From: Kribbella italica
Lineage (GTDB): Bacteria > Actinomycetota > Actinomycetes > Propionibacteriales > Kribbellaceae
Direction: 5' to 3'
Assembly (NCBI RefSeq): GCF_014205135.1
Contig: NZ_JACHMY010000001.1
Coordinates: 1 to 64,000, forward strand
DNA length: 64,000 nucleotides
Of the stretch, positions 61,877 through 64,000 are shown piece after piece; within the stretch, counting starts at the first letter, position 1; each line of letters starts with the position of its first letter. The notes below the pieces were generated by a model. It did no database searches. It was not told where the DNA came from and saw nothing but the letters and a program-made list of their open reading frames with translations. A program made the translations under genes and the position numbers.

Positions 61877-62744
61877 GACGCTGACCCGGGTCCGTGCGGG
61901 CCGCCCACCCGGGACCGAACCGCGCGGCAAGGGCCTGCTCAAGCACGCGATGATCGTCCTGTTCGGCTTCGTGATGCTCTACCCGCTGCTCTGGCTGCTG
62001 TCGAGCTCGTTCAAGCCGACCGAGGTGATCTTCCGCGAGCCGTCGCTGCTGCCGAGCAAGGTGCAGTTCAGCAACTACACCGACGGCTGGACGGCGCTCG
62101 CGCACCCGTTCGAGCACTACCTGCTGAACTCGGCGCTGATCGCGGTGCTGGCGATCGTCGGCAACCTGCTGACCTGCTCGCTGGCGGCGTACGCGTTCGC
62201 CCGGGTCGAGTTCCCGCTGAAGAAGCTGTGGTTCGCGTTGATGCTCGGCACGATCATGCTGCCGATCCACGTGCTGATCGTGCCGCAGTACGTGCTGTTC
62301 TCGAAGCTGGACTGGATCAACACGATCCTCCCGCTGGTGGTGCCGAAGTTCCTGGCCCACGACGCGTTCTTCGTGTTCCTGATGGTCCAGTTCATCCGGG
62401 GGCTGCCGCGCGAGCTGGACGAGGCGGCCCGGCTGGACGGCTGCGGGCACTTCCGGATCTACGCGCGGATCGTGATGCCGCTGTGCCTGCCGGCGCTGGC
62501 CACGTCGGCGGTGTTCACGTTCATCTGGACCTGGAACGACTTCTTCAGCCAGCTGATCTTCCTCACCGACCCGGACAAGTACACCGTGCCGGTCGCGCTG
62601 CGCTCCTTCATGGACGCCCAGAGCGGGACGTCGTGGGGACCGCTGTTCGCGATGTCGGTGGTCGCGCTGGTGCCGATCTTCGGCTTCTTCCTGGCGGGCC
62701 AGCGCTACCTCACCCGCGGCATCGCCACCACGGGGCTCAAATGA
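61866..62744 (+). CDS. Sugar ABC transporter permease (MalG type), second importer
   Basis: This 292-residue protein has six membrane helices and the EAA motif LPRELDEAARLDGCGHFRIY. It begins at GTG 61866, 11 bases inside the preceding gene, and its stop overlaps an ATG of the binding-protein gene. As in the first importer no ATPase is encoded here. Confidence 0.92.
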   Translation: MTSETLTRVRAGRPPGTEPRGKGLLKHAMIVLFGFVMLYPLLWLLSSSFKPTEVIFREPSLLPSKVQFSNYTDGWTALAHPFEHYLLNSALIAVLAIVGNLLTCSLAAYAFARVEFPLKKLWFALMLGTIMLPIHVLIVPQYVLFSKLDWINTILPLVVPKFLAHDAFFVFLMVQFIRGLPRELDEAARLDGCGHFRIYARIVMPLCLPALATSAVFTFIWTWNDFFSQLIFLTDPDKYTVPVALRSFMDAQSGTSWGPLFAMSVVALVPIFGFFLAGQRYLTRGIATTGLK

Positions 62745-62767
62745 CCATCGGACAAAGGACCACGATC

Positions 62768-64000
62768 ATGAAGCGTTCGACGTACCGGCGGATCGCCGCG
62801 CTGGGATTGGCCGGTCTGCTGCTTGCCCTGCCCGGCTGCGGCGGGGACTCCGGCGGAGCCTCGGACGACCCGAACGCGCCGGTCACGCTGCGGTTCTCCT
62901 GGTGGGGCAACCAGGACCGCGCCGCGCTGACCCAGAAGGCGATCGACGCGTTCCAGACCGCGAATCCGGGCATCACGGTCAAGCCGGAGTACGGCGACTT
63001 CAACGGGTACTTCGACAAGCTCGCGACCAGCGTCGCGGCCAACGACGCACCCGACGTGATCACGCTGGGCGGCGCGTACCCGCGGGAGTACGGCGATCGC
63101 GGCGCGCTGCTCGACCTGGCCGAGGTCAAGGACACGCTGAAGACGGACAAGATCGACGCGGCGTCGCTGTCCAACGGCAACTTCGACGACAAGCAGTACG
63201 GCGTACCGACGGGCGTGAACGCCTTCGGTGTCGTGGTGAACCCGAAGGTGTTCAAGGCGGCCGGGGTCGCGCTGCCGGACGACAGCACGTGGACCTGGGA
63301 CGATTTCCAGCGGATCGCGGGCCAGTTGGCGAAGGCGTCGCCGAAGGGGACGTACGGCGCGGAGGACCCGACGAGCGCCGACGTACTGGATCTGTACGCG
63401 CGGCAGCGGGGTGAGTCGCTCTACACCGACGACGGCAAGGTCGGGCTGGGCGAGCAGACGCTGACCGACTGGTTCACGATGACGACCGGGCTGCGGGACG
63501 CGGGCGCGACGCCCCCGGCCGCGGTGACGTCGGAGCTGGCCGGGCAGCCGGCGCCGGAGCAGAGCCTGATGGGTCGCGGGCTGGCCGGGATGCAGCTGGA
63601 CTGGACGAACCAGCTCGGATCGTTGCGCAAGGCATCGGGTTCGGAGTTGCAGTTACTGCGGGCACCGGGTGAGGGTGCGGCGACCAAACCGGGGATGTGG
63701 CTGCAGGCCTCGCAGATCTACACGATCAGTGCGCGGACCAAGCACCAGGAGGCGGCGGCGAAGCTGGTCGACTTCCTGGTGAACGACCCGGCGGCGGGCA
63801 AGATCACGCTGGCGAACCGGGGCATCCCGGCGAACTCCGAGGTGCTGGCCGCGGTCAAGCCGTCGCTGCCGAAGGACGAGGCCGCGTCGGCGGACTTCAT
63901 CGCGGCGATCGCGCCGAAGGTCGGGCCGGCCTTGATCATCGGGCCGACGGGGTCGACGGAGAGCGTGAAGATCCTGGAGCGGACGAACGCGGAGGTGCTG
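62768..64000 (+). CDS. Sugar-binding lipoprotein, cut by the right window edge
   Basis: This extracytoplasmic binding protein is visible for about 411 residues. The signal peptide is AALGLAGLLLALPGCGGD with a lipobox LPGC. The fold begins VTLRFSWWGNQDRAALTQKA and continues through DAPDVITLGGAYPREYGD and GVPTGVNAFGVVVNPKVFKA. ATG 62768 behind AAAGGA fits a lipoprotein start; ATG 62741, overlapping the permease stop, is possible. The end is outside the window. Confidence 0.9.
   Translation, partial: MKRSTYRRIAALGLAGLLLALPGCGGDSGGASDDPNAPVTLRFSWWGNQDRAALTQKAIDAFQTANPGITVKPEYGDFNGYFDKLATSVAANDAPDVITLGGAYPREYGDRGALLDLAEVKDTLKTDKIDAASLSNGNFDDKQYGVPTGVNAFGVVVNPKVFKAAGVALPDDSTWTWDDFQRIAGQLAKASPKGTYGAEDPTSADVLDLYARQRGESLYTDDGKVGLGEQTLTDWFTMTTGLRDAGATPPAAVTSELAGQPAPEQSLMGRGLAGMQLDWTNQLGSLRKASGSELQLLRAPGEGAATKPGMWLQASQIYTISARTKHQEAAAKLVDFLVNDPAAGKITLANRGIPANSEVLAAVKPSLPKDEAASADFIAAIAPKVGPALIIGPTGSTESVKILERTNAEVL

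Overview
The window is about 70% GC and nearly every gene starts with ATG, GTG or TTG behind a purine-rich ribosome binding site. It carries ECF sigma/RskA-type anti-sigma, class F sortase, DipZ, MmpL pumps, CUT1 sugar importers without their own ATPase, and a MobF actinobacterial mobile element. This points to a soil actinomycete of the Nocardioidaceae/Kribbella type; the genus is an inference from gene content, not a measured match. Layout: 1-2.5 kb holds an MmpL pump divergent from a MarR repressor. 2.4-5.4 kb holds an ECF sigma factor with its anti-sigma factor, next to a class F sortase and a DUF4397 surface protein. 6-8.7 kb has small DUF proteins, a 2H phosphoesterase and an iron-sulfur photolyase. 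8.8-15.5 kb is a decay zone: an IS1380 element with a 4-bp target duplication and a frameshifted transposase, a frameshifted second MmpL pump behind an intact MarR gene, a gutted subtilisin-like protease, and a UPF0060 gene broken by several frameshifts. 15.5-17.2 kb has a MerR-ankyrin fusion under a mer-type promoter and a frameshifted alkylmercury-lyase-like gene. 17.2-25.4 kb is a mobilisable element: MobF relaxase-helicase, zinc-finger protein, hairpin plus DnaA box, unknown genes, an ArdC-like protein, an excisionase and a primase-like protein. 26.5-31.6 kb is a regulatory island with two paralogous HTH-DUF5919 proteins, an HD hydrolase, a Nudix hydrolase, an XRE-like protein and a PPC-domain protein. 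Three of its promoters share tandem GGGACGT-type repeats. 31.7-34.3 kb holds gene remnants, a wHTH/membrane pair and a VOC protein. 34.3-45.8 kb is an amino-sugar locus: an eight-gene operon (lipoprotein, two permeases, GntR, ROK kinase, DUF4127, FAD oxidoreductase, NanE) divergent from a secreted GHL10 hydrolase. 45.8-51.7 kb holds DipZ, DoxX-like, ferritin-like and unknown genes. 51.7-53.9 kb is another scar: a collapsed IS630 sits between a GNAT tail and a PPC-domain tail, followed by a broken AlbA_2 gene. 53.9-55.7 kb has a tyrosine integrase containing an inserted HTH domain, beside tRNA-Lys(CTT). 55.7-64 kb has a FAD oxidoreductase/TenA pair, a class V aminotransferase, and a LacI-controlled sugar ABC importer that runs off the right edge. 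How the genes work together: the 34-45 kb locus reads as one pathway. The secreted GHL10 enzyme would release an oligosaccharide, the lipoprotein/permease set would import it (with an ATPase from elsewhere), and ROK kinase plus NanE would turn ManNAc into GlcNAc-6-P. DUF4127 and the FAD enzyme would do unassigned steps, and GntR would control both directions through paired operators. The 26.5-29.6 kb island looks like a self-regulated nucleotide or phosphate-ester circuit. Frameshifts cluster in the accessory regions and are absent from the long operons, which favours real decay over sequencing error.
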